Positions 1 through 7,763 of a DNA stretch of 34,962 bases are shown in pieces. Every line of letters begins with the position of its first letter. Positions within the stretch are counted from its first letter, which is position 1. Origin of the DNA: Bacteroidales bacterium (GTDB taxonomy: Bacteria; Bacteroidota; Bacteroidia; Bacteroidales; GCA-2748055). Position numbers and translations under genes: made by a program. The notes beneath the pieces are model-generated. The model had not been told where the DNA came from. It was given only the letters and a program-made list of their open reading frames with translations, and made no database searches. Where the stretch lies: positions 1 through 34,962 of the forward strand of contig JARGFM010000035.1 of NCBI GenBank assembly GCA_029210725.1, given 5' to 3'.

Positions 1-184
1 AGCACTGGGTCTGTTCAGGCTTGAGAAGTAGAGTTGATCACGTGCAACTCACCAGGGTGTCCCGATGACGAAAACAAGAGAAATTGTCTGTGCCCCTCCC
101 CAACGACTACCTGGAATTCCGGAACTACCTGCTAAGCAGCCGGTGATCCGTTCATTTACACACTAAATTTTCGAAGGCCGCAGA
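1..184. other. unassigned left-edge sequence
   Basis: This is 184 bases downstream of the acyl-AMP ligase stop codon. No recognisable gene was found on either strand. A short open stretch of about 34 codons starts at the ATG at 65 on the plus strand, but it has no recognisable motif and no clear ribosome binding site. I see no convincing hairpin with a T-tract that would end the operon here. Confidence 0.4.
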
Positions 185-1666
185 TCAGACGGAATTCAAG
201 GTTTTGACCTTCTTGCCGGTGGGTGCGATTTTCATCCTGGAGGTGAACTCAAACACCTGGGGAACCTTCTCCATGGCCAGTTTTTCCCCGCACAGCTTTT
301 TAAAGGCCTGTTCCGCCATATTGGGATCATGGGGATCGGCCACCACCACCTCCGCCTTCAGGGCTTCTCCAAGAATCTCATCGTAGATGCCGGTGACCGA
401 ACAGTCCACCACCCCGGGGATGGTCACAATCACCTCTTCGATCTCCTTGGGACTGATCCGGCATCCGCCGACTTTAATAATCTCCTTGAGCCGGGCCGTA
501 TGGAAGAAAAAGCCATCAGCGTCCCGGTAGGCCAGATCGCCCGTCTGCAGCCATCCGTCTTTCAGGGCGGCGGCGGTCCCCTCCTCATCGCCCAGGTAGC
601 CCTTCATGATATTATCGCCCCGGGCCACCAGTTCACCGACAACCCCCGGTTCCAGCACGGGGTTTCCATGTTCATCCACCAGGTCGAGGCTTACCCCGGG
701 AATGGCTTTGCCCAGCGAACCCAGCTTCTCCACCAGGTATTCCGGAGGCATGTATGACAGCCTGGCAGTGGCTTCGGTCTGACCGTACATCACATAAAAA
801 GTGATATCGGGCAGGCTCTCCAGAAACTCACTGATAAACACTTTGTGCAGCTTTCCCCCGGCCTGGGTCACATACCTGAGATCGGGAAAGCGCTCGGTCT
901 TGAACGACTTTGACTTGCGCAGAAGGACCTGGAAATGGCTGGGCACCCCGGCAAATCCGGTGCATTTATACTTTTTCAGATCATCGATCACCGCACCCAG
1001 GAACAAAAAGTTGTTGTTGAAAACCACGCTGCCTCCCACCTTCAGGTGCGTGTGCAGCAGGGAGAGTCCGTAGCAGTAGTAAAAGGGAAGGACAATTTCA
1101 ATCACATCATCGCCGGTAAGCTTCAGGTACTCGATAATCGAATCGGTATTGGCAATGATATTCCGGTGGGTGATCATCACCCCCTTGGGTTCGCCGGTAG
1201 AGCCCGAGGTAAAGATAATCTCGGCCAGGCGGTCCGGATCAAAGGAGTTCGCGTTAAACATGTTCAGAATCACGTCGTTCTTTCCCTTCCCGACTTCCGG
1301 AACTGCATCATATACCATTTCAAGCATTTCCCACCTGGGGTCGCTGCTCAGGCCGGGACCCACAAAGGCAACTTTTGCTTCACAGAGGTCCACGATGTAC
1401 CGGAGGTTGTTCTCCTCAATGGAGGGGTTCAGCGGAACACAAACATTCCCCGATTTCATGATGGCCAGGTAGGCCACCAGGAAAAATATGGAATTGGGAG
1501 CCACCAGCAGGATATTATTTTCCTCCCCGTAAGTCTCCCGGATGTACCTCGCCAGCCTTAGCGAATCACCATAGAGCTCCGAATAGGTTATCTCCTCCTT
1601 ATTTCCCAGCAGGAACTTCTTATAAAGAAATCCCGATTCTCCCAGCAGGTAGTCGTATACATTCAT
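185..1666 (-). CDS. acyl-AMP ligase (ANL superfamily), carrier-loading type
   Basis: This is a 493-residue AMP-forming ligase that activates a carboxylic acid with ATP and passes it to a thiol, here probably the ACP encoded at the head of the same operon. Visible motifs are the phosphate loop TSGSTGEPKG (about 153-162), YGQTE (294-298), TGD (375-377), the hinge region RLKEIIKVGG (392-401) and the C-terminal PTGK catalytic lysine (about 485). The full set of core motifs argues for an active enzyme of normal length. It is the last gene of a tight cassette, starting 15 bases after the NadE-like gene. The substrate cannot be read from the sequence. Ligases of this type next to an ACP and an asparagine-synthase homologue are known from exopolysaccharide (exosortase-associated) loci; membership in that subfamily is only a guess. 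Confidence 0.88.
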   Translation of the reverse strand: MNVYDYLLGESGFLYKKFLLGNKEEITYSELYGDSLRLARYIRETYGEENNILLVAPNSIFFLVAYLAIMKSGNVCVPLNPSIEENNLRYIVDLCEAKVAFVGPGLSSDPRWEMLEMVYDAVPEVGKGKNDVILNMFNANSFDPDRLAEIIFTSGSTGEPKGVMITHRNIIANTDSIIEYLKLTGDDVIEIVLPFYYCYGLSLLHTHLKVGGSVVFNNNFLFLGAVIDDLKKYKCTGFAGVPSHFQVLLRKSKSFKTERFPDLRYVTQAGGKLHKVFISEFLESLPDITFYVMYGQTEATARLSYMPPEYLVEKLGSLGKAIPGVSLDLVDEHGNPVLEPGVVGELVARGDNIMKGYLGDEEGTAAALKDGWLQTGDLAYRDADGFFFHTARLKEIIKVGGCRISPKEIEEVIVTIPGVVDCSVTGIYDEILGEALKAEVVVADPHDPNMAEQAFKKLCGEKLAMEKVPQVFEFTSRMKIAPTGKKVKTLNSV

Positions 1667-1681
1667 GGTTCAGTGTGGTTT

Positions 1682-2671
1682 TCAGATAAAAATATAGTCG
1701 TTGATAGGCGGAGTTCTCAGGTATTCCGTGGTCTCTGTCCTGCGCTCGAAATTCCTGTAGTTCCGTTCGATCTCTTCGGCGGTCATCCCCATAACCTCTC
1801 CCACCTCGGCCGGATCGTACTTGTTTTCGTGGGCATACCACAGCAGGTCCATGACATCGTGGGGAAACTCGTAGAAAAATTCCTCCTGGGTCTGCTCGGC
1901 ACTGTAAGTGTCGGTGGTGGGGGTGCGCCCGATGATTCCCTTCGGAACCCCCAGATATTCTGCGATCTGGTAAACCTGGGTCTTATAAAGCCGCCCAATG
2001 GGGAAGAGATCCCCTCCTCCATCCCCAAACTTCACAAAGAAACCCTGGTCCACCTCGTGCTTGTTGGGAGTGCCTACCACGGCATAGTGCAGATTTTCTG
2101 CATGAAAATAGACCAGCGACATCCGGGCACGTTGCTTAAAGTTGGAAGCCGCAATGATGGTTCTCATCTGCGGGGATGGCAAACGTTTAACAATCACTGA
2201 TCCATCGGGTCTCACCACAGTCAGGTGAAACAGGGGAGGTAATTTGAATCCTTTTCCTTCGTGTTTGATCCCTATCTTCATCTTGTAGGTGGCCGGATCG
2301 TACTCAGGCACGATATCCTTGACCGCCTGGTTGCGCCGTGCATAGCAGCCAAATCCGTCCAGCGCACCGGTAATTACTTCCCTGATCACCTTCACTCCGA
2401 ACTTGCCGGCCAGCTCCCTGGCCAGCTCTTCACTCTCGGGACTACTGTCCTTTTCCGGCATCATCACGCCCAGCATTTTTTCCGGACCAATGGCCCTGGC
2501 CGTCAGTGCCATACATACCGACGAATCGATTCCTCCGCTTAATCCGATCACCGCACCAAATCTTTTATGCCTGGTGCTTATATCCTCCCGGATCCGTGTA
2601 GTCAGTTTAGCAATCAATGTTTCCATATCCTGGATTTTCAGGATATCGCGACTAAATTTGGCTTTACTCAT
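1682..2671 (-). CDS. nadE: NadE-like ammonia-dependent NAD synthase / N-type ATP pyrophosphatase
   Basis: A 329-residue protein of the NAD synthase family, which adenylates a carboxylate and replaces AMP with ammonia to make an amide. It has the PP-loop SGGIDSS (45-51), the NAD-synthase block ASNFKQRARM (175-184) and a GTPNKHE...FFVKFGDGGGD block. There is no N-terminal glutaminase domain, so ammonia must come from elsewhere. Between PP-loop and ASNFKQRARM there is about 40 residues more than in E. coli NadE, including a basic, beta-rich stretch around 125-172. It lies 4 bases after an asparagine-synthase gene and 15 before an acyl-AMP ligase, which is odd for housekeeping NAD synthesis. It may be the cell's NAD synthase or a paralogue amidating another acid; the family call is firm, the substrate is not. 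Confidence 0.8.
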   Translation of the reverse strand: MSKAKFSRDILKIQDMETLIAKLTTRIREDISTRHKRFGAVIGLSGGIDSSVCMALTARAIGPEKMLGVMMPEKDSSPESEELARELAGKFGVKVIREVITGALDGFGCYARRNQAVKDIVPEYDPATYKMKIGIKHEGKGFKLPPLFHLTVVRPDGSVIVKRLPSPQMRTIIAASNFKQRARMSLVYFHAENLHYAVVGTPNKHEVDQGFFVKFGDGGGDLFPIGRLYKTQVYQIAEYLGVPKGIIGRTPTTDTYSAEQTQEEFFYEFPHDVMDLLWYAHENKYDPAEVGEVMGMTAEEIERNYRNFERRTETTEYLRTPPINDYIFI

Positions 2672-2675
2672 TTTA

Positions 2676-4658
2676 TTATTTTTTTAAAAATTTATCATAG
2701 CTGACGGGACACTTTACACGCATCTCCGTTTCACGGTAAGGCTTATTCCCCGAGACAAACATATCCATCAGGATCTGAGTGGAGAGGATGCCGGCCACGG
2801 CCATATTCTCATTCTCGGTAACGGTCTTACCTTCTTCCATTTTTCCCAGCAATTTCTCCACCGAAGCGGGATTAAAAATGCCGAACTTCCGGAGCATCCC
2901 GGGTGTCACCACCTCCCTCAGGTATCCGGGAGCCCTGGAGGAGGTCAGACTGGAAGCCACCGGGGCCCGGTAGGCCTGCTTGGGACGGTGAACCACCTCG
3001 CCGGGCAAGCGGCCATCCATCAGCTTTTTCATTAAATACTTCTCGTTCAGTCCCCTGATCTTGTGATTCCAGGGAAGCCTGGTGGCAAACTCAATCACCC
3101 GGTGGTCCAGGAAGGGATAGCGTCCCTCCACCGAATGGGCCATCCCCATACGGTCGCCCTGGGACGAAAGCAGGTAGCCCGACAAAAAGAGCGTCGATTC
3201 GATCCACTGGGCCCGGCTGAGCAGATCCAGCTCTCCAAAACCTTCCGGAAGAGAGGAAATAAAAGAATCGACCGGATCCGGCGAACCATTCAGGAACTCT
3301 TTGCTGAGATGCTCCCTGATATGCTTTGAATTGTTCCAGCGAATCAGGTGGGAATACACGGGCGAGCCGGTTTCCGCAAGAGCATGACCAAAAAACATTT
3401 TCTGCAGGGTACTGTTCCTGCCCTGGAACTGCGCCAGGTAAGGATAAAGCTTTTGCAGCAGCAGCGGCCTGATCTTCGAGGAGGGTTCCCTGGACCAGAA
3501 CTCACGTATAATGGCTTCTTTAAAAATATTATACCCTCCCAGGAATTCATCTGCACCTTCCCCGGTGATCACCACTTTGATTCCATGCTCGTTCACCAGA
3601 CCGGAAAGCAGGTACATGGGAACCGCACCGGTCCGGAGAATGGGGATCTCCGTGTGCCAGAGTACCTGTGAAAAGTTATCAGCAACATCACTGTCTTTGC
3701 AGGTGATGGAGTGGTGGGTGGTTTCCAGCTGCCGGGCCACCTTTTGCTGGAAGGAGGTCTCATCAAATTCGGCCGATTCAAATCCCAGGGAAAAGGTATT
3801 CAGCACCCCCGGTTCGATCTGCTTGATCAGCCAGGTGGTGGCGCTGGAGTCAATGCCCCCGCTCAGGTAGGCAGCCACCGGTACATCGGCCCGGAGCCTG
3901 AGCCTCACAGAATCACTGATCAGGGCTTCAAACTCCTCCATGCTGTCGGAGAGGGAAACGCTTCCCCCTGCTCCCGGATCCCCCCGGAACCTGAGTTCCC
4001 AGAAGGGCCGGATCTCCGTATCATGCTCCCTGACCACCATATAATGGCCCGGAGGAAGCTCTTTAACCCCTTTGAACATAGTTCCCGGTGAAGGAATGGA
4101 CCAGAAGGTAAATACCCGGTTCAGCGATTCGGGATCGGGTTCGGCCTTTACCAGTCCGGACTCCATCAGGCATTTGATCTCGGAGCCAAACACAAAGTCG
4201 GCTCCCTCCCTGTAATAGAAAAGCGGCCGGATCCCCACCCGGTCGCGTCCCAGGAACAGCTCCTTCTTCCGGGTATCCCAGATGGCAAAGGCAAACTGAC
4301 CGTTCAGCTTTTCCAGGCACTTTTCACTGTAATGTTTAAACAGGAGCAGAAGGACCTCCGTATCGCTGGTGGTCCTGAAGTGGTAACCCAAACGAATCAG
4401 CTCCTCTCTCAGCTCAATGTAATTGAAAATCTCTCCGTTGAAGACAATCCAGAACTCCCCGGCTTCGTCACTCATGGGCTGTTGCCCCTGGGCCAGGTCG
4501 ATAATACTCAGGCGGACACTTCCCAGGCCCACTCCCTGCCCGATATAGATCCCCGATTCATCAGGTCCTCTATACTGGATCTGCTGGAGCATATTCCTGA
4601 CCGCAGCGGGAGAGACCGACGCTGCCTTAGGACTGTATATTCTTGAAATACCACACAT
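2676..4658 (-). CDS. asnB: asparagine synthase (glutamine-hydrolysing) family amidotransferase
   Basis: A 660-residue class II glutamine amidotransferase fused to an ATP pyrophosphatase. Cys2 directly after the initiator Met is the glutaminase nucleophile (MCGI). RGPDESG (30-36) and the NGEIFNY block (74-80) complete the glutaminase pocket, and SGGIDSS (266-272) is the synthetase PP-loop. Family members make asparagine from aspartate or, in biosynthetic clusters, amidate other carboxylates such as glycan or peptide acids. The C-terminus is longer than E. coli AsnB (about 554 residues), typical of the cluster-associated AsnB group. It sits between an ACP gene and a NadE-like gene in a tight operon, so a specialised amidotransferase is as likely as an asparagine supplier. 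Both catalytic halves appear intact. Confidence 0.85.
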   Translation of the reverse strand: MCGISRIYSPKAASVSPAAVRNMLQQIQYRGPDESGIYIGQGVGLGSVRLSIIDLAQGQQPMSDEAGEFWIVFNGEIFNYIELREELIRLGYHFRTTSDTEVLLLLFKHYSEKCLEKLNGQFAFAIWDTRKKELFLGRDRVGIRPLFYYREGADFVFGSEIKCLMESGLVKAEPDPESLNRVFTFWSIPSPGTMFKGVKELPPGHYMVVREHDTEIRPFWELRFRGDPGAGGSVSLSDSMEEFEALISDSVRLRLRADVPVAAYLSGGIDSSATTWLIKQIEPGVLNTFSLGFESAEFDETSFQQKVARQLETTHHSITCKDSDVADNFSQVLWHTEIPILRTGAVPMYLLSGLVNEHGIKVVITGEGADEFLGGYNIFKEAIIREFWSREPSSKIRPLLLQKLYPYLAQFQGRNSTLQKMFFGHALAETGSPVYSHLIRWNNSKHIREHLSKEFLNGSPDPVDSFISSLPEGFGELDLLSRAQWIESTLFLSGYLLSSQGDRMGMAHSVEGRYPFLDHRVIEFATRLPWNHKIRGLNEKYLMKKLMDGRLPGEVVHRPKQAYRAPVASSLTSSRAPGYLREVVTPGMLRKFGIFNPASVEKLLGKMEEGKTVTENENMAVAGILSTQILMDMFVSGNKPYRETEMRVKCPVSYDKFLKK

Positions 4659-4677
4659 AAGGTATTATATGCCGGGA

Positions 4678-4935
4678 TTAAGCCAGTGCAGGGTTCTTCT
4701 TCGTAATAAAATCTGCTATGGCATCGATCGACTCAAAATTCTCCTCCACCAGGTCGCTGTCTTCGGCTGTAATCTGAAATTTGGTCTCCAGAAAATCAAG
4801 CAACAAAGCAAAGCCCATCGAATCAAAAATGCCCTCTACGAATATTTTTGTATCAGACTCAAGTGAGTCTGTTTCCTTAAAAGTATTCTCTTTTACGTAG
4901 GCAAACAATTCCTTTTTTATTTCATCCATGTTCAT
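4678..4935 (-). CDS. acyl carrier protein
   Basis: A small acidic 85-residue carrier protein. Ser39 in the DSMG motif (GIFDSMGFALLL) is the expected 4'-phosphopantetheine attachment site, followed by the usual hydrophobic helix and a second acidic helix. It is shorter in similarity to fatty-acid AcpP (DSL) and has no fatty-acid genes around it, so it is probably a dedicated carrier for the ligase at 185-1666. It heads the four-gene cassette: 19 bases separate it from the AsnB-type gene. The start at 4935 gives MNMDEIKKE; the second Met two codons later is an alternative. Confidence 0.85.
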   Translation of the reverse strand: MNMDEIKKELFAYVKENTFKETDSLESDTKIFVEGIFDSMGFALLLDFLETKFQITAEDSDLVEENFESIDAIADFITKKNPALA

Positions 4936-5204
4936 CTATAATTATTAGTTGAAGACTAAGTAATTGATATTCAGCTTTTTATTAATTACTACATCGTGTT
5001 ATTATCGCTGGTTTAAAATACGTATAAGTTCGGGTCAGGTTACATCGATTTGACCAAGACAGGAATTGCATTGAGTAGCAAGGATAATAAATCCACAGAA
5101 AACCCGGATCCACAGAAACGTGGGTCCGGGCCTGGGAAAATCAAAGAAATCTTTGGATGAACGGTATCTTTTCCTTGATGAATGTCAGATGCCGGGAGTT
5201 TTAC
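4936..5204. other. intergenic region upstream of the ACP operon
   Basis: This 269-base AT-rich spacer separates the SGNH-like gene from the ACP cassette, both on the minus strand. It contains an 11-bp-stem hairpin (5103-5130, listed separately) that probably ends the upstream transcript, so the ACP cassette should have its own promoter between about 4936 and 5090. I found no exact TAnnTTTG element there. A degenerate 17-base duplication beginning ATCCACAGAAA occurs at 5091-5107 and 5108-5124 and overlaps the hairpin. Confidence 0.4.
5097..5130 (-). terminator. putative intrinsic terminator after the SGNH-like gene
   Basis: Bases 5103-5113 (CCCGGATCCAC) pair with 5120-5130 (GTGGGTCCGGG) with one wobble position and a 6-base loop. 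Read on the minus strand, the stem is followed at once by TTTTC. It lies about 75 bases after the stop of the SGNH-like gene at 5205. The T-run is short, so the strength is uncertain. Confidence 0.5.
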
Positions 5205-6029
5205 CTATTTAAACTCTTCGGCCAGAAAAGCCAGCAGATTGTATGAAAGTGTCTTCGACCCCAATTCGGTCAGGTGTCCAAGGTCATAGGTATAGATATC
5301 CGGCATATAAGGATAATCACTTCCTTTGAAGTTATAGGTCGCCTTAGATCCGTCGGGTAGGGTGGATTCAATTCCGCCCAGATCAAATACTGGTATAACA
5401 CCCTGAAAGTCATTCAGGAGATTTTTGTTAAATTCTTCCCTCTTGATATTGCCAAGATGGCCGGTTGACTGCCGGCCCAGCATTCTTTTGGCTATTGCTT
5501 TCATTCCCTTCTGTAAACCCATATATGGAACGGTGCAGGCCATAAACCTTATGTTTGGATACATTTCAATCAGATAAAGCATCTTCTCCTTATAATAGCC
5601 ATATACCTTATCAACATCTGTGTCCGGCGTAATATCCACATAACACAACTTGAAGAATGCCACAGGATTTCCCTCATCAGGAATCTGGGCCACAAGGCTG
5701 ACAAAATCATCGATTTTTGAATGAGGATCTGAATTACTGCCAACCTTAAAGTGTACAAGGGATATTTCGACATTCAATGCGGGATCTTTTGACTCAACTT
5801 TCGAAAGCTGGACTCCTGTTTCATCCTCCCACTGGGTAATCCCACTAATAATGTTATTCCCCACTGATTGATGTCCGAAATAAATTTTCAAACCGGCGAC
5901 TTGTTCGATATAAGTGCCTGCAAATTCAGTACCGCCCCCATATTTTACATAAATCTTATTCATATCATCTTGATTCTTTTGACACCCTGTAAAGATGAGC
6001 ATCATACATACATATAAAAACCATCTCAT
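5205..6029 (-). CDS. SGNH/GDSL-like lipoprotein, putative hydrolase
   Basis: A 274-residue predicted lipoprotein: a short hydrophobic N-terminus ends in the lipobox FTGC with Cys16 as the lipidation site. The mature part begins with a GHQSVGNNI motif around Ser55 (possible nucleophile), has a FFKLCYVDI strand and a YPNIRFMACTVP strand typical of the SGNH flavodoxin-like core, and ends with DLGHLTELG, where His252 and Asp249 are placed like the Asp-x-x-His of SGNH enzymes. This suggests an esterase or deacetylase at the periplasmic or outer face, possibly on glycans. The GHQS motif is not the standard GDSL block, so the family call rests on overall layout. It appears monocistronic, with its own promoter-like element and a terminator. 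Confidence 0.55.
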   Translation of the reverse strand: MRWFLYVCMMLIFTGCQKNQDDMNKIYVKYGGGTEFAGTYIEQVAGLKIYFGHQSVGNNIISGITQWEDETGVQLSKVESKDPALNVEISLVHFKVGSNSDPHSKIDDFVSLVAQIPDEGNPVAFFKLCYVDITPDTDVDKVYGYYKEKMLYLIEMYPNIRFMACTVPYMGLQKGMKAIAKRMLGRQSTGHLGNIKREEFNKNLLNDFQGVIPVFDLGGIESTLPDGSKATYNFKGSDYPYMPDIYTYDLGHLTELGSKTLSYNLLAFLAEEFK

Positions 6030-6051
6030 AACAAAATATTTTCAGGTTGTA

Positions 6052-6082
6052 CAAATATAACGCATTACGGACTTAAAAAAAA
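6052..6082 (-). promoter_or_regulatory. Bacteroidota-type promoter for the SGNH-like gene
   Basis: On the minus strand TATATTTG (plus 6052-6059) fits the Bacteroidota -7 consensus TAnnTTTG exactly. A TTTT within a T-run (plus 6079-6082) sits 19 bases upstream, close to the TTTG -33 element. It ends 22 bases before the ATG at 6029. This is a pattern match only. Confidence 0.45.
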
Positions 6083-6141
6083 TGCGGTTAATCCCCAGAC
6101 TATTCCATAAAGACAATGCTAAATGATCACTATTCTTGCCG

Positions 6142-7479
6142 CTAAATCAGCCCCTGGTCGACCATGGCATCGGCCACTTTCAGGAAACCGGCTATATTGG
6201 CACCCCTCACATAGTCCACATAGCCGTCTCCGCTGGTTCCGTATTTCACACAATTCTCATGGATATTGGTCATGATATGGTGCAGGCGATCGTCGACCTC
6301 GGCACGGCTCCAGTTAATTTTCATGGAGTTCTGTGCCATCTCCAGTCCGCTCGTGGCCACTCCGCCGGCATTGGCCGCTTTCCCGGGAGCATAGAGAATC
6401 CGCTTCTCCTGCAGTTTTTCGATGGCCTCGGGGGTGCAGGGCATATTGGCTCCCTCGCAGACACAGATACATCCATGGGCAATCAGCTGTTCCGCATCCT
6501 CCTGGTTCAGTTCGTTCTGAGTGGCGCAGGGAATGGCAATGTCCACCTCCACCTCCCAGGGGCGCCTGCCCTGTACAAATTGCGCACTGTCAAACTCCAG
6601 GGCATAGGGGGCCACAATATCCTCGTTGGAGGCCCGGAGCTCCAGCATATAGTCGATCTTTTCGGCCGATACTCCCTCGGGGTCGTAGATATATCCGTCG
6701 GGACCCGAAAGAGTCACCACCTTTCCTCCCAGCTCGGTCACCTTCAGGGCAGCTCCCCAGGCCACATTCCCGAAACCCGAGATGGCCACACGTTTTCCCT
6801 TGAAAGTCTCCCCTATAGTAGCCAGCATCTCCTTGGCAAAATAGACACATCCGAAACCGGTGGCCTCGGGCCTGATCAGCGATCCGCCCCAGTTAATTCC
6901 CTTGCCGGTCAGCACTCCTGTATTCTCCCTGGCCAGCTTGCGGTACATGCCGTACAGGTAACCGATCTCCCGGCCACCCACACCAATGTCACCGGCAGGA
7001 ACATCGGTATCCGGACCAATGTTGTTCCATAGCTCCATCATAAAGGCCTGGCAAAAACGCATGATCTCCGCATTGGATTTCCCCTTGGGATCAAAATCGG
7101 AGCCTCCCTTGGCCCCTCCCATCGGAAGGGAGGTGAGACTGTTCTTAAAGATCTGTTCAAAACCCAGGAACTTCAGGATGCTCAGGTTCACACTGGGGTG
7201 AAAACGAAGCCCGCCCTTATAGGGACCAATGGCATTGTTAAACTGGATCCGGTAACCCAGGTTCACATGGACCATGCCCTGATCGTCGGCCCAGGGTACC
7301 TTAAACACCATGACCCGGTCGGGCTCAATAATCCGGTCCACAATATTGGCCGAACGGAAATGGGGATTTTCATTGTAAACCTCTTCGATGGATTCAAGAA
7401 CTTCGCGAACAGCCTGGTGGTATTCCACCTCTCCCGGGTGCCTTTTAACCAGGTCATTCATGATGGTATCTACGTTCAT
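6142..7479 (-). CDS. gdhA: NADP-specific glutamate dehydrogenase
   Basis: A 445-residue hexameric-type glutamate dehydrogenase that assimilates ammonia onto 2-oxoglutarate in the cytoplasm. It carries the substrate region NNAIGPYKGGLRFHPSVN (Lys88), the catalytic lysine block PMGGAKGGSDFDP (Lys124), the PAGDIGVGGREIGYL block and a Rossmann GFGNVAWGAA motif. Ser rather than an acidic residue in TLSGPDG after the second Rossmann strand agrees with NADP preference. The length matches the small bacterial GdhA form. It stands alone, divergent from the DUF362-like gene across a 284-base spacer. 2-Oxoglutarate is also the probable product or substrate of KorAB further along the window, but no operon link exists. 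Confidence 0.97.
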   Translation of the reverse strand: MNVDTIMNDLVKRHPGEVEYHQAVREVLESIEEVYNENPHFRSANIVDRIIEPDRVMVFKVPWADDQGMVHVNLGYRIQFNNAIGPYKGGLRFHPSVNLSILKFLGFEQIFKNSLTSLPMGGAKGGSDFDPKGKSNAEIMRFCQAFMMELWNNIGPDTDVPAGDIGVGGREIGYLYGMYRKLARENTGVLTGKGINWGGSLIRPEATGFGCVYFAKEMLATIGETFKGKRVAISGFGNVAWGAALKVTELGGKVVTLSGPDGYIYDPEGVSAEKIDYMLELRASNEDIVAPYALEFDSAQFVQGRRPWEVEVDIAIPCATQNELNQEDAEQLIAHGCICVCEGANMPCTPEAIEKLQEKRILYAPGKAANAGGVATSGLEMAQNSMKINWSRAEVDDRLHHIMTNIHENCVKYGTSGDGYVDYVRGANIAGFLKVADAMVDQGLI

Positions 7480-7763
7480 AGCAGTTTATTATTTAGTAAG
7501 TGTGTTATAAAATGTACCTCAGGCCTGTTAAAACACTGCTGTTTTTATTTGCTTCTCAAACACGTACAGGCAGCTGACATAACAGGCGTTTCGGAAATAA
7601 TAATCATGGAAAAATCCCGCTTTAAACATAAAGGGGCATCAAAACCTGACAGGCAAGACACCCTCATTATGATCCTGTAAAATTGGAGTTTCTGTGGAGA
7701 TTACACAAGCCCGGAACGTATGATTAACAGCAGGTTTATTGGCAGGAGCCTGCAGTAAAACCA
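7480..7763. other. divergent intergenic region between gdhA and the DUF362-like gene
   Basis: This 284-base spacer must hold the promoters of both divergent genes. A TACATTTT on the minus strand near 7513-7520 weakly resembles the TAnnTTTG element for gdhA. I see no RNA gene, repeat or convincing hairpin. A purine-rich GGCAGGAG at 7741-7748 precedes the ATG of the DUF362-like gene. Confidence 0.35.

Noticed and set aside
1-184. Possible structured RNA or transposase remnant at the left edge
   Set aside because: Neither a recognisable RNA motif nor a coding motif could be found in the available 184 bases.
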